The translations under genes and the position numbers were made by a program. The notes beneath the pieces were generated by a model that was not told the origin of the DNA, ran no database searches, and saw only the letters and a program-made list of their open reading frames with translations. A stretch of 49,086 bases of DNA, taken from NCBI GenBank assembly GCA_902475855.1, contig CABSBF010000014.1:1-49086 (forward strand), read 5' to 3'. This document shows, piece after piece, positions 28,312 to 36,270 of this stretch. The stretch is from an uncultured Eubacteriales bacterium. GTDB lineage: Bacteria; Bacillota; Clostridia; Oscillospirales; Oscillospiraceae. Every line of letters starts with the position of its first letter. Position 1 is the stretch's first letter.

Positions 28312-30540
28312 TCAGCGAGTTTCGCCGCTTCCGGCGTAGTAGTTGATCAGGCAACCGGCGAGAATGATGTCGCGCTCCTCGCGGCTCAGATTTTTCAGAC
28401 AGAGGGGAAGTCTTGTCCGCTTCTCGCCTTGCAGCAGGGTCGCTTCGATCTGGTCGCTATCACCCAGAAGCGCGGCGCGGATGCGGGGTACCCAGATGCG
28501 GTCGCCGGGCTGAATGTTGTAATCTGTGATGTTCTCGACCGTAAAGGGCAGCATGCCCCAATTGATGACATTACTGCGGTAGCGCTTGGTCGCGTAGTCT
28601 TCGCAGAGGTTTGCCACGCCCCCCAGCACACGCTGGCAGGAGGCTGCCTGCTCTCTGGCAGAGCCGTCGCCCGGCCGGATGGACATCACGGCGCTGCCGA
28701 AGCCCGTCGCGCGCGGATCAAAGCCTTCGACCGCAAAGGTTTCCGGAGCGTGACGGCGTTCCGATTCCTGCGTGCGCACGGCCTTGGCGCGGCTGACATA
28801 TTCCGGATCCTTGCGGCTCAGAGCGAATTCGCTCAGCTTTTCCGGATTGCTGCGGTAGGAGGAAGTTTCACCGGAGGGGATCAGCTCGTCCGTTGTGGTG
28901 ACGGGGTCGTAGATGGCCGAGGCAACGGTTATCAGCAGATTTTCCGGCAGAGGGATCTGCTCAGGCCAGTCGGCAATGTTCGGCCCGAACACCAGCTCCT
29001 GCGAGGAATCGGGTTTCCCTACGCCGTGATAGACACGGGAGTAGGAAGAAGAATTGAAGTGGTAGTCGAGGTAGGCTGGATCTTCCATCAGGCCCTCCAG
29101 CTCGGTTGCGGGTGTGATCGCACCGCCGCAGAGCGCGGAGGCGGCGATGGAACGCGCATCCATCAGGGCGACGTAGGCGACCTGCTCCTGCGTGGGCTTG
29201 GAGCCCTCGCGATTGGGGAAGTTGCGCGTGGAGTGGCGGATGGAGAAGGCTCCGTTGGCCGGGACGTCGCCCGCGCCGAAACAGGGACCGCAGAAGGCGC
29301 TGCGGATGCTTGCGCCGCAGGCCATCAGCTTTTCCAGTGCGCCTGTGCGCATCAGCTCCATCAGGACGGGCTGACTTGCGGGATAGCAGGACAGCCAGAA
29401 GTGGCCGTCGCCCAGCGAGGCACCCTTGAGAATTTCGGCTGCCTGCAAAAGATTCTGATAGGTACCGCCGGAGCAGCCCGCAATCACGCCCTGATCGGCG
29501 TAGAATTTCCCGCCGCGGATCTTCTCACGCAGGGAGGCAGGAGCCTTTTTCAGGTTCAGTGTGCGGACGGTTTCCATGTCCACCGCATGCAGAAGATCCT
29601 CCAGATTCTCGTTGAATTCACGGATGGACAGCGCATTGGAGGGATGGAAGGGCAGTGCAATCATCGGCTCGACCGTCGAGAGGTCAATCTCTATGCCCAT
29701 ATCATAGCAGGAACCCTCTTCCGGCGCGAGCGCGTGGTAGGCATCCGGGCGGCCGTGGACGGAGAGCGCACAGCGCACGGTTTCATCCGTCTGCCAGACG
29801 GATGAAAGGCAGCTCGTTTCCGTGGTCATTACGTCAATGCCGTTTCGGTAGTCGATGCTCAGATTGGCCACACCGTCGCCGAAAAATTCAAGAACGCTGT
29901 TTTTGACCAGTCCTTTGGGGAAGGTTGCAGCGATGAGGGCCAGCGCGACATCCTGCGGGCCAACGCCCGGGCGGGGCTTGCCGGTTAAATGCACGCCTGC
30001 GACACGCGGATAGGAAATATCATACGTGCGGCCGAGAAGCTGCTTGACCAATTCCGGCCCGCCTTCGCCGATGGCCAGTGTGCCATAGGCGCCATAGCGG
30101 GTGTGGGAGTCGGAGCCGAGAATCATCCTGCCGGAGCCGGCATACATTTCCCGCATATAGCTGTGGATGACCGCCTGGTGCGCCGGGACGAATTCGCCGC
30201 CGTAGCGCTTTGCTGCGGACAGACCGAAAACGTGGTCATCTTCGTTGATTGTTCCGCCGACGGCGCACAGAGAGTTGTGGCAGTTAGTCAGGACATAGGG
30301 CAGCGGGAATGCCTTCAGTCCGGAGGCACGGGCAGTCTGAATGATGCCCACATAGGTGATGTCGTGGGAAGCCATGGCATCAAATTTCAGCATCAGCCTG
30401 TCCATGGAGCCGGAGGTGTTATGTGCGTTCAAAATACGGTAGGTGATCGTTTTTTCTCGGCCGGAGGCAAGCTCCGGTTCGCGGGCGGGAAACAGACGGC
30501 CGTTGCAGTAAAACATCGGTTCGTTAATAATCTTGATCAT
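28312..30540 (-). CDS. Aconitase-family hydratase (YbhJ-like)
   Basis: A 742-aa protein of the aconitase superfamily, closer to the uncharacterised hydratase YbhJ than to citrate aconitase. It has GSDSHTRYGAYG, AGCSGGTY and SAFCGPCFGAGD, which supply the three cysteines for a [4Fe-4S] cluster, and a C-terminal swivel domain with NVINWGMLPF. The substrate is unknown; sequence alone does not support citrate. GGAGGAATCCCC precedes the ATG at 30540, and a longer frame upstream lacks a ribosome site. A clear promoter lies at 30571-30599. The gene is followed by the permease after 25 bases and may share its transcript. Confidence 0.87.
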   Translation of the reverse strand: MIKIINEPMFYCNGRLFPAREPELASGREKTITYRILNAHNTSGSMDRLMLKFDAMASHDITYVGIIQTARASGLKAFPLPYVLTNCHNSLCAVGGTINEDDHVFGLSAAKRYGGEFVPAHQAVIHSYMREMYAGSGRMILGSDSHTRYGAYGTLAIGEGGPELVKQLLGRTYDISYPRVAGVHLTGKPRPGVGPQDVALALIAATFPKGLVKNSVLEFFGDGVANLSIDYRNGIDVMTTETSCLSSVWQTDETVRCALSVHGRPDAYHALAPEEGSCYDMGIEIDLSTVEPMIALPFHPSNALSIREFNENLEDLLHAVDMETVRTLNLKKAPASLREKIRGGKFYADQGVIAGCSGGTYQNLLQAAEILKGASLGDGHFWLSCYPASQPVLMELMRTGALEKLMACGASIRSAFCGPCFGAGDVPANGAFSIRHSTRNFPNREGSKPTQEQVAYVALMDARSIAASALCGGAITPATELEGLMEDPAYLDYHFNSSSYSRVYHGVGKPDSSQELVFGPNIADWPEQIPLPENLLITVASAIYDPVTTTDELIPSGETSSYRSNPEKLSEFALSRKDPEYVSRAKAVRTQESERRHAPETFAVEGFDPRATGFGSAVMSIRPGDGSAREQAASCQRVLGGVANLCEDYATKRYRSNVINWGMLPFTVENITDYNIQPGDRIWVPRIRAALLGDSDQIEATLLQGEKRTRLPLCLKNLSREERDIILAGCLINYYAGSGETR

Positions 30541-30570
30541 GGGGATTCCTCCGATTTTTCTTTCTTTTAA

Positions 30571-30599
30571 AATATACACAAAAACACGGCCGATTGCAA
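30571..30599 (-). promoter_or_regulatory. Promoter of the hydratase gene
   Basis: TTGCAA (30599-30594), 17-base spacer, TATATT (30576-30571) on the minus strand, 30 bases before the ATG. Confidence 0.75.
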
Positions 30600-30661
30600 G
30601 CAAAGAGCGAATATTTTTCCATTTGCAGTGAGATACTGTGCAGAGAAAGGAAGGAAACGCT

Positions 30662-31249
30662 ATGAATTTCTTGCAATCGCAGACCATGCAGAACCTTGCG
30701 CGCAGCTTTGCGGGCGAATCGCAAGCCAGAAACCGCTATACCTTCTATGCGCAGCAGGCGCGAAAGGAGGGACAGGAGGGCTTCTCAAGACTGTTTGAAA
30801 GAACTGCGGACAATGAAAAAATCCATGCGGAAAAATTCTGGGAGCTGCTGACGAAGCACGGAGGAAAGATCATTCCAAATGTCAACTTGGAGGCGGGATA
30901 TCCCTTTTCTCTCGGCAATACCGGCGAAAACCTCCAGTTTGCTGCGGAGGGCGAGCGAGCGGAGCACGACCGGGTCTACCCCGCCTTTGCGCAGAGGGCG
31001 GATGAGGAGGGCTTTAGTGATGCCGCCCGCCTCTGGAGAATGATTGCCTGTATCGAGGGGCGGCATCATGACGCCTTTATGCGGGCAAGGGAGGATTTCC
31101 TTGCAGGGACGCGCTGGCACAGAGATGAACCGGTTGTGTGGCACTGTTTGAATTGCGGCTATACCTATACTGCTGAAGAGGCGGCGCAGTGTCCCGTTTG
31201 CGGAAAGGACAAAGGGTGGATGGAAGCCGGTCTGCCAGGCTCAGTGTGA
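30662..31249 (+). CDS. Rubrerythrin
   Basis: A 195-aa peroxide reductase of anaerobes. The N-terminal four-helix diiron domain has GESQARNRYTFYA, ADNEKIHAEKF and CIEGRHHDAF; the C-terminal rubredoxin domain has WHCLNCGYTY and CPVCGKDKGW, which bind one Fe by four cysteines. It reduces H2O2 using electrons from rubredoxin or NADH-linked partners. GAAAGGAAGG lies before the ATG at 30662. Its last 9 bases overlap the end of the convergent amidase gene. Its presence fits an oxygen-sensitive lifestyle and the iron-sulfur and Mo enzymes nearby. Confidence 0.95.
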   Translation: MNFLQSQTMQNLARSFAGESQARNRYTFYAQQARKEGQEGFSRLFERTADNEKIHAEKFWELLTKHGGKIIPNVNLEAGYPFSLGNTGENLQFAAEGERAEHDRVYPAFAQRADEEGFSDAARLWRMIACIEGRHHDAFMRAREDFLAGTRWHRDEPVVWHCLNCGYTYTAEEAAQCPVCGKDKGWMEAGLPGSV

Positions 31250-31978
31250 GAGGTATTCTCCTCTGACCCAGCCGATCAGTCCGTCATAATTGACGGAATT
31301 CCAGCCATCGTAGGAGCCGAGAATGCGGAGGCTTGCGCCGTTTGGAATCCCAGTCAGCACGGGCGCATCCTGCGAAGGCGCACCGCGCAGATTGAGGGTG
31401 CCGTTTTGCAGACGGACGGTTGCTTCCCGCGCCGGGCGCGGAGAGAGAAGCGGCAGACCGAAATACTCCGTGACAGACAGCGACAGGCTGCGCGCCAGTG
31501 CAAGCAGGTTGTTTTCTATCCACTGCGCGTCGGCCACATTGTCGTGATAACCCAGCTCGCAGAGAACGGCGGGGGCTTTCGTCATGCGAACCTCCGCAAT
31601 AGATGTCGTGGCAAGTGCGCGGACGCGGTCGGGCAGGGGATAGACCTCCTTCAGATTGTCCACGATGATATTCGCCATGCGCAGCCCATTCAGGCTGGGG
31701 GTGTAGTAGTAAATATCAATGCCGCGTACCTGCCCGGAAACGGAGGCGGGCGCGGCATTGCTGTGCAGCGCGAGATGAAAACCGTAAGTTCCGGCATTGG
31801 AGGCGCGAATGGACTTGCCGACGGTACCGCTTGGGTCGTTGCGCGTGACATTGATGCCGGAGGCATGTAGATACGGAACCATAAGGTCAGCCAGACGGTT
31901 CATCCAGTATTCCTCGTTCCCACTGGTGACATAGGGATTATACTCCTGCGTGGACGGACTTAAAAATAAAAATGGCAT
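31241..31978 (-). CDS. N-acetylmuramoyl-L-alanine amidase with SH3 domain
   Basis: A 245-aa protein with an Amidase_3 domain (about 1-175) and a C-terminal bacterial SH3 domain (about 180-245, LQNGTLNLRGAPSQDAPVL). Visible catalytic segments are HLALHSNAAP (zinc His) and ELGYHDN (catalytic Glu). It lacks the usual first His-Glu order in a strong context and has no signal peptide, so it may act from inside spores, after lysis or through a non-classical route. AGGAGGGAAGATT precedes the ATG at 31978. The gene overlaps rubrerythrin tail to tail by 9 bases, so the two transcripts must be antisense at their ends. Confidence 0.82.
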   Translation of the reverse strand: MPFLFLSPSTQEYNPYVTSGNEEYWMNRLADLMVPYLHASGINVTRNDPSGTVGKSIRASNAGTYGFHLALHSNAAPASVSGQVRGIDIYYYTPSLNGLRMANIIVDNLKEVYPLPDRVRALATTSIAEVRMTKAPAVLCELGYHDNVADAQWIENNLLALARSLSLSVTEYFGLPLLSPRPAREATVRLQNGTLNLRGAPSQDAPVLTGIPNGASLRILGSYDGWNSVNYDGLIGWVRGEYLSH

Positions 31979-32048
31979 AATCTTCCCTCCTGTTTTCCTT
32001 ATTCTATGCCGTTTCTTCCGCGATTGTGCAAAAGCGGCGCGATTCCTG

Positions 32049-32077
32049 TTGCGGAGACCGGAAAACTGTGCTATCAT
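32049..32077 (+). promoter_or_regulatory. Promoter of the exonuclease-mutY pair
   Basis: TTGCGG (32049-32054), 17-base spacer, TATCAT (32072-32077), 62 bases before the ATG. A 6-bp dyad CAGAGA/TCTCTG (about 32105-32117) lies in the leader. Confidence 0.65.
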
Positions 32078-32138
32078 AAATAAGATTAGGGAAATTCTGA
32101 AGATTCAGAGATTCTCTGGAAACAGGAGAGAATATATC

Positions 32139-33113
32139 ATGCAGTTTATTGTTCTGGATATGGAATGGAATCAGCCGTGGCCCGGCTCCTATGCTGCGAA
32201 AAAAGTGCTTCCCGTGCAGATCCATGGAGAGATCATTCAGATCGGCGCCGTGCGCCTGCTGGAGGATGGTACTGTCGCGGACGAGTTTCAGGTGCTGGTG
32301 CGGCCGAAATATTATAAAAAACTGAACAGCCGCGTATCCAAGCTTACCGGGCTGCACGATGCGCGTCTGCGCGAGGAGGGACTGCCCTTTCCGGAAGCAC
32401 TGGAGCGTTTTCGCACATGGATCGGCGGGGATTGTACCTTCCTGACATGGGGCTTTGATGATATCTGTGTGCTGGAGGATAATATCCTGCTGCACGACGG
32501 AGAGCCGGACTGGATCACAAGCTGGTACAATGCGCAGATGGTATTCAATGCGCAGACCGGCACAGGCTCCGCACAGAAATCCCTTTCCAGCGCAATGGAG
32601 ATTCTTGGCATCGAGCCGAGCCGCCCGGCGCACGACGCATTGGGCGATGCCTACCATACCGCGCTCATTTGCAGCCGGCTGGACATGAAACGCGGCATTG
32701 CCGAGTATGCCAGCGCGGTGCGCAGCCATGAGGACGGCTTCCACGGTAATCCGCCGGAGGGCTGTATCAGCCGGACGGTATTCCACGGCTATGAAGATAA
32801 AAATGCCGCGATGGGTGCGATGGCAAAGCAGGAAACACACTGCCCGCAGTGCGGCTGCAAGATGCGCAGCGGGCGCTGGATCTCTCAGGAGGGACGGCGT
32901 TATATGGCAATGGCTGTCTGCCCGGAGCACGGACGCTATCTTATTCGCGTTCGCCTTTCCAAGGAGCGCGACGGGACGCTGCGTGTCAGCAGGCTGGTCT
33001 ATCAAGGCGCATCCGAGGCGGCACAGCGCTTTGACGAGCTGATGGCGGAAAAGAAAAAGAATGCATCCGCCCGCCGCCGCAGAAAGCGGAGAGAACCGAA
33101 GAATGACGCTTGA
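32139..33113 (+). CDS. DnaQ-like 3'-5' exonuclease with zinc-binding tail
   Basis: A 324-aa protein. Residues 1-190 are a DEDDh exonuclease: motif I VLDMEWN (Asp7, Glu9), motif II LTWGFDD, motif III HDALGDAYHT. Residues about 240-324 carry a likely zinc site (HCPQCGCKM...CPEHGRY) and a basic tail rich in Arg and Lys. AGGAGAGAATATATC lies before the ATG at 32139; the longer upstream frame overlaps the divergent amidase and lacks a ribosome site. The exonuclease may act on DNA or RNA; relatives include KapD-type proteins. It overlaps mutY by 11 bases, suggesting a joint repair role. Confidence 0.85.
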   Translation: MQFIVLDMEWNQPWPGSYAAKKVLPVQIHGEIIQIGAVRLLEDGTVADEFQVLVRPKYYKKLNSRVSKLTGLHDARLREEGLPFPEALERFRTWIGGDCTFLTWGFDDICVLEDNILLHDGEPDWITSWYNAQMVFNAQTGTGSAQKSLSSAMEILGIEPSRPAHDALGDAYHTALICSRLDMKRGIAEYASAVRSHEDGFHGNPPEGCISRTVFHGYEDKNAAMGAMAKQETHCPQCGCKMRSGRWISQEGRRYMAMAVCPEHGRYLIRVRLSKERDGTLRVSRLVYQGASEAAQRFDELMAEKKKNASARRRRKRREPKNDA

Positions 33114-34128
33114 CTTTCTTCCGAAGTGCCTTCTCCCGTGGTTTGCGGAAAATCGCCGTGCGCTTCCGTGGCGGCGCGACCGCGAGCCTTACCATGTCTG
33201 GCTTTCGGAGATTATGCTCCAGCAGACGCGCGTAGAGGCGGTGCGTGGGTACTATGAACGCTTTCTTGCGGCTCTTCCGACGGTAGAGACACTGGCCGCA
33301 GCGCCGGAGGATCGCCTGCTGAAGCTCTGGGAGGGGCTCGGCTACTACAGCCGCGTGCGGAATCTGCAAAAGGCTGCGCGGGAGATCGTGACAAAGCATG
33401 GCGGCAGCTTTCCCAGCGAATACGACGCTGTCCGTGCACTGCCCGGCATCGGGCCGTATACGGCGGGGGCAATCTGCTCCATTTGCTTTGAAATGCCTAC
33501 CCCGGCGGTGGACGGAAACGTTTTGCGTGTTGTGGCGCGGCTTCTGTGCATGGATGCGCCGGTCACGGAGGAAAGGACAAAGCGCGAAGTCGCTGCGCTG
33601 CTGGAAGAAATCTATCCTGTTGGTCACTGCGGCGATTTTACGCAGGCACTGATGGAGCTTGGCGCGACGGTCTGCCTGCCGAACGGTGAACCGAGGTGCG
33701 CAGCTTGCCCGGCTGCGGACTTTTGTGCGGCGAGAGCGGCGGGAACGCAGATGCGGTATCCTGTCAGAGCCGGAAAAAAGCCGCGCAGACAGGAAAGCCG
33801 CACGGTATTTCTTCTGCGCTGCGGAGATGCACTTGCTCTGTGCCGCCGCCCGGAAAAGGGGCTGCTTGCAGGCTTGTGGCAGTTTCCGGATGTTCCCGGC
33901 AAGCTGACTGCGCAGCAGGCACTGACGCAGGCCGAGCGTTGGGGAACGCATCCCACAGGAATTGAGAAAACAATACACCGGACGCACATTTTTACCCATG
34001 TGCAGTGGGAACTGACCGGAGTTTATCTGGAATGCACGGTGCGGACTCCACGGTTTTTCTGGGCGGATGCGCAGGAGATAGAGGAAAATCTCGGTCTTCC
34101 TACGGCCTACCGGCAATTTTTGGAATAA
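33103..34128 (+). CDS. mutY: A/G-specific adenine DNA glycosylase
   Basis: A 341-aa base-excision repair enzyme that removes A opposite 8-oxoguanine. SEIMLQQTRVEAV contains the catalytic Glu, LPGIGPYTAGAI is the helix-hairpin-helix, and GDFTQALMELGATVC carries the catalytic Asp. The iron-sulfur ligand pattern is C-x7-C-x2-C-x5-C, one residue longer than the classic C-x6 form. The C-terminal Nudix-like domain that reads 8-oxoG covers about 225-341 (GLLAGLWQFPDV). GGAGAG lies 9 bases before the ATG at 33103, which is inside the exonuclease gene. Confidence 0.95.
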   Translation: MTLDFLPKCLLPWFAENRRALPWRRDREPYHVWLSEIMLQQTRVEAVRGYYERFLAALPTVETLAAAPEDRLLKLWEGLGYYSRVRNLQKAAREIVTKHGGSFPSEYDAVRALPGIGPYTAGAICSICFEMPTPAVDGNVLRVVARLLCMDAPVTEERTKREVAALLEEIYPVGHCGDFTQALMELGATVCLPNGEPRCAACPAADFCAARAAGTQMRYPVRAGKKPRRQESRTVFLLRCGDALALCRRPEKGLLAGLWQFPDVPGKLTAQQALTQAERWGTHPTGIEKTIHRTHIFTHVQWELTGVYLECTVRTPRFFWADAQEIEENLGLPTAYRQFLE

Positions 34129-34132
34129 CCAC

Positions 34133-34161
34133 TTGCAAGGAGCTGAAAAAAAGGCTATACT
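34133..34161 (+). promoter_or_regulatory. Promoter of the DUF1292 gene
   Basis: TTGCAA (34133-34138), 17-base spacer, TATACT (34156-34161), directly after the mutY stop. Confidence 0.8.
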
Positions 34162-34193
34162 GATGCTATCAAAGGACAGGGAGGTTTTTACCT

Positions 34194-34460
34194 ATGGAAG
34201 ACAAGCGCGCACAGTACGCAGAGGATGAGATCATCACGCTGGAGTTTGACGACGGCGCCGGATTTGAATGCGGCATTATGGGCGTGTTCGATCTGGATGA
34301 CAAGCAATATATTGCGCTGGAGGCGCTGGACGACTCCGACGATGTCTATCTCTACGGCTATGTCCCCACAGACGACGATTTCACGCTTCTGGATATCCCG
34401 GAGGAGGAGTTCGATCGCGTGGCAGCGGAGTTCGACCGCCTGATGGATGAACCAGTGTAA
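34194..34460 (+). CDS. DUF1292 domain protein
   Basis: An 88-aa very acidic soluble protein of the DUF1292 family common in Firmicutes. The pattern ITLEFDDGAGFECGIMGVFDLDDKQYIAL, then DDVYLYGY, then EEEFDRVAAEFDRLM is typical. In many relatives the gene sits near ruvX/yqgF or mreB-type loci; here it is alone with its own promoter and hairpin. GGGAGGTTTTTACCT precedes the ATG. Function is unknown. Confidence 0.88.
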   Translation: MEDKRAQYAEDEIITLEFDDGAGFECGIMGVFDLDDKQYIALEALDDSDDVYLYGYVPTDDDFTLLDIPEEEFDRVAAEFDRLMDEPV

Positions 34461-34483
34461 GGAATAAGTAAGGAATATGAATT

Positions 34484-34510
34484 CGGCGCTTCCGATTTGC
34501 GGAAGCGCCG
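34484..34510. terminator. Hairpin between DUF1292 and the double OB-fold gene
   Basis: CGGCGCTTCC (34484-34493) and GGAAGCGCCG (34501-34510), perfect 10-bp stem, 7-nt loop, followed by TTCCTCTATT on plus and AATTCATATT on minus. It likely serves both convergent genes. Confidence 0.7.
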
Positions 34511-34515
34511 TTCCT

Positions 34516-35130
34516 CTATTCTGCTGCCGTCTCCAAAGGCAGAGCGGTGACGGCAGAAATCTCATAGGCCGTGCGCTGCTCCGGCTCGCCGCCGACCAGT
34601 TTGATGTAAGGCCGGCTTTGCAGGCGCCCTGTCAGACAGAGCATTGTTCCGACGGACAGTGCGGAGCATTCCTGTGCCGTCCGTCCCCAGAGAATACAGG
34701 GCAGGTAATCCGCGCGGCGGTAGGGGCGGTTGACGGCAAGCATCATGTCACAGATTTCCCGCCCGAGCGGCGTGCGGCGGTAGACCGGCTCCTTGCAGAT
34801 TACACCGGTTAGTGTAACCTTGTTGTCATGCGGCTCACTGCATACACAGAGGGCATCGGCCAGTACGGAGATGATGAGCCGCCGCCCGGCAGGGGTGCGG
34901 CTGTTGAAGGAGCGGATCTGCCCCTCGACCCGGAGAGACGTCCCCTCGGCAGCTTCCGCGGATTGCAGCAGCGGCTCCGGTGCCAGTACCGGCAGCCGGT
35001 CAACTGCCCCGGAAAGCCGCGCGACCTCCAGAAAAAACGAGAAAAAACGCCGGCCGTGGTTGCCGTGTGAAAACTGCGGCGCGGACGCAAGACAGCCGGT
35101 CAGCTCAATATGATTTGCGTTATATTCCAT
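34516..35130 (-). CDS. Single-stranded DNA-binding-like protein with two OB folds
   Basis: A 204-aa protein that appears to be two OB-fold (SSB-like) domains in tandem: the first (about 1-95) starts NHIELTGCLASAPQFSH, the second (about 102-200) starts KVTLTGVICKEPVYRRTPLGREICDMMLAVNR with ILWGRTAQECSAL and VGTMLCLTGRLQSR, a clear SSB/PriB-type pattern. The acidic DDDIPF-type SSB tail is absent, so it is probably a specialised paralogue. GAGGTGGGAGA precedes the ATG. Its partner and pathway are not evident from the neighbours. Confidence 0.78.
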   Translation of the reverse strand: MEYNANHIELTGCLASAPQFSHGNHGRRFFSFFLEVARLSGAVDRLPVLAPEPLLQSAEAAEGTSLRVEGQIRSFNSRTPAGRRLIISVLADALCVCSEPHDNKVTLTGVICKEPVYRRTPLGREICDMMLAVNRPYRRADYLPCILWGRTAQECSALSVGTMLCLTGRLQSRPYIKLVGGEPEQRTAYEISAVTALPLETAAE

Positions 35131-35186
35131 TCTCCCACCTCGTTCAGTTCTTATGGGAGAGTATATTCGCGGAACGGACGGCTTAT

Positions 35187-35217
35187 GAAGAAAACCCGGC
35201 CGGGATACTCCCGGCCG
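35187..35217 (-). terminator. Terminator of the DUF4015-like gene
   Basis: CGGCCGGGA (35197-35205) and TCCCGGCCG (35209-35217) with a 3-nt loop; on the minus strand GGTTTTCTTC follows. The 98-base gap 35131-35228 holds only this hairpin and the start region of the OB-fold gene. Confidence 0.83.
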
Positions 35218-35228
35218 CGTTTATCCAT

Positions 35229-36245
35229 TCAGTTCGTGAACAGCGGGCGCAGCGTAGCCTGCTGCTCAAAGCGCGCATCGCGTGAATTGGCGAGGAACAC
35301 CAACTCGGAAAGAGAGACCGAGGAGGAATAGGCCTGCACGTATTTTTCCACTTTGGCTGCATCTACGTCCGGTATGTAGAGCCTGCCGGTGCAGGCTGAG
35401 GCCGGGAACACGGTGTCATCCGTTACAAAGGAGATCGTCAGGTTGCTGCCGGTAAAGAAAGCTGTGAGCTGTTTTGCGGCGTCCTCAATGAGCTGTGCGG
35501 CACTTTTTTCGGAAGAATAGGCAATGTTCTTGCTGGAGGGAAAGCGGAATTCCGAGAAGGCGACCTCCTGAAAACCGAGGCTAGACAACTCACGCGCGAT
35601 TTGCATCAGATAGGACAGCACAGTCTCGTTTGCCGGATCCAGCCAGTAGCAGGCACGTTCATCCATCCACAGCGCGCCGCTGGACAGCGGCAGCCCACAG
35701 GCTTGATTGGCCAAAGCAAAATTGGTGTCACAGAAGGCGGGAACCTCCGCAATCATATAAAAACTGTGCGAGCGGAGATAAGACAGAATCTCATCGACGG
35801 CTTTGATATCCACATCCGCCTTACTTGCACCGCCGATTGCGGTAGAGTAGTAGAAGTTGCCATAGATGCTTTTCAGCTCGATCATGACGGCACAGGAGCC
35901 ATCCAGTGACTGGAGCGTTTGCAGCACTTTCTCCGGCTCACGCAGCATGGCGGTCGTGATATAGTAGCCGGTCATCTCCGCAATGGTATCGCTGGGGGGC
36001 GCGGGATCCTGCACGACGATCTGCGCATCGTTGATGACGGGACGCGCAGCCGGCTCTGTCGCTTCTGTCTGCGCCGTGCGTGTGCTGCTCAGATCGAGAT
36101 GTGCGCCGCTGCGGTCATAGGTCACATAGGGTTCCAGATAGATCAGCAGCACGACGGAGATGAGTGCTGCCGCGCCTGCGAGAATCAGCAGGATGCGCAG
36201 CATTTTTTTCAGGAACAGCTTTCTGCGGTAGGAAATGCGCGGCAT
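35229..36245 (-). CDS. Membrane-anchored putative glycoside hydrolase (DUF4015-like)
   Basis: A 338-aa protein with an N-terminal basic stretch and one membrane anchor (about 15-36), then a low-complexity Thr/Ala/Pro linker and a soluble domain from about residue 90. GYYITTAMLREPEKVLQTLQ followed by CAVMIELKSIYGNFYYS resembles the start of the DUF4015 putative TIM-barrel hydrolase family, in which that segment is an Asp/Lys-rich barrel strand. It probably acts outside the cell on a glycan. AAAGGGGGCGCTTTT precedes the ATG. It lies 25 bases downstream of prmA on the same strand. The family assignment is tentative. Confidence 0.6.
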   Translation of the reverse strand: MPRISYRRKLFLKKMLRILLILAGAAALISVVLLIYLEPYVTYDRSGAHLDLSSTRTAQTEATEPAARPVINDAQIVVQDPAPPSDTIAEMTGYYITTAMLREPEKVLQTLQSLDGSCAVMIELKSIYGNFYYSTAIGGASKADVDIKAVDEILSYLRSHSFYMIAEVPAFCDTNFALANQACGLPLSSGALWMDERACYWLDPANETVLSYLMQIARELSSLGFQEVAFSEFRFPSSKNIAYSSEKSAAQLIEDAAKQLTAFFTGSNLTISFVTDDTVFPASACTGRLYIPDVDAAKVEKYVQAYSSSVSLSELVFLANSRDARFEQQATLRPLFTN

Positions 36246-36270
36246 AAAAGCGCCCCCTTTCTAAATAGTG

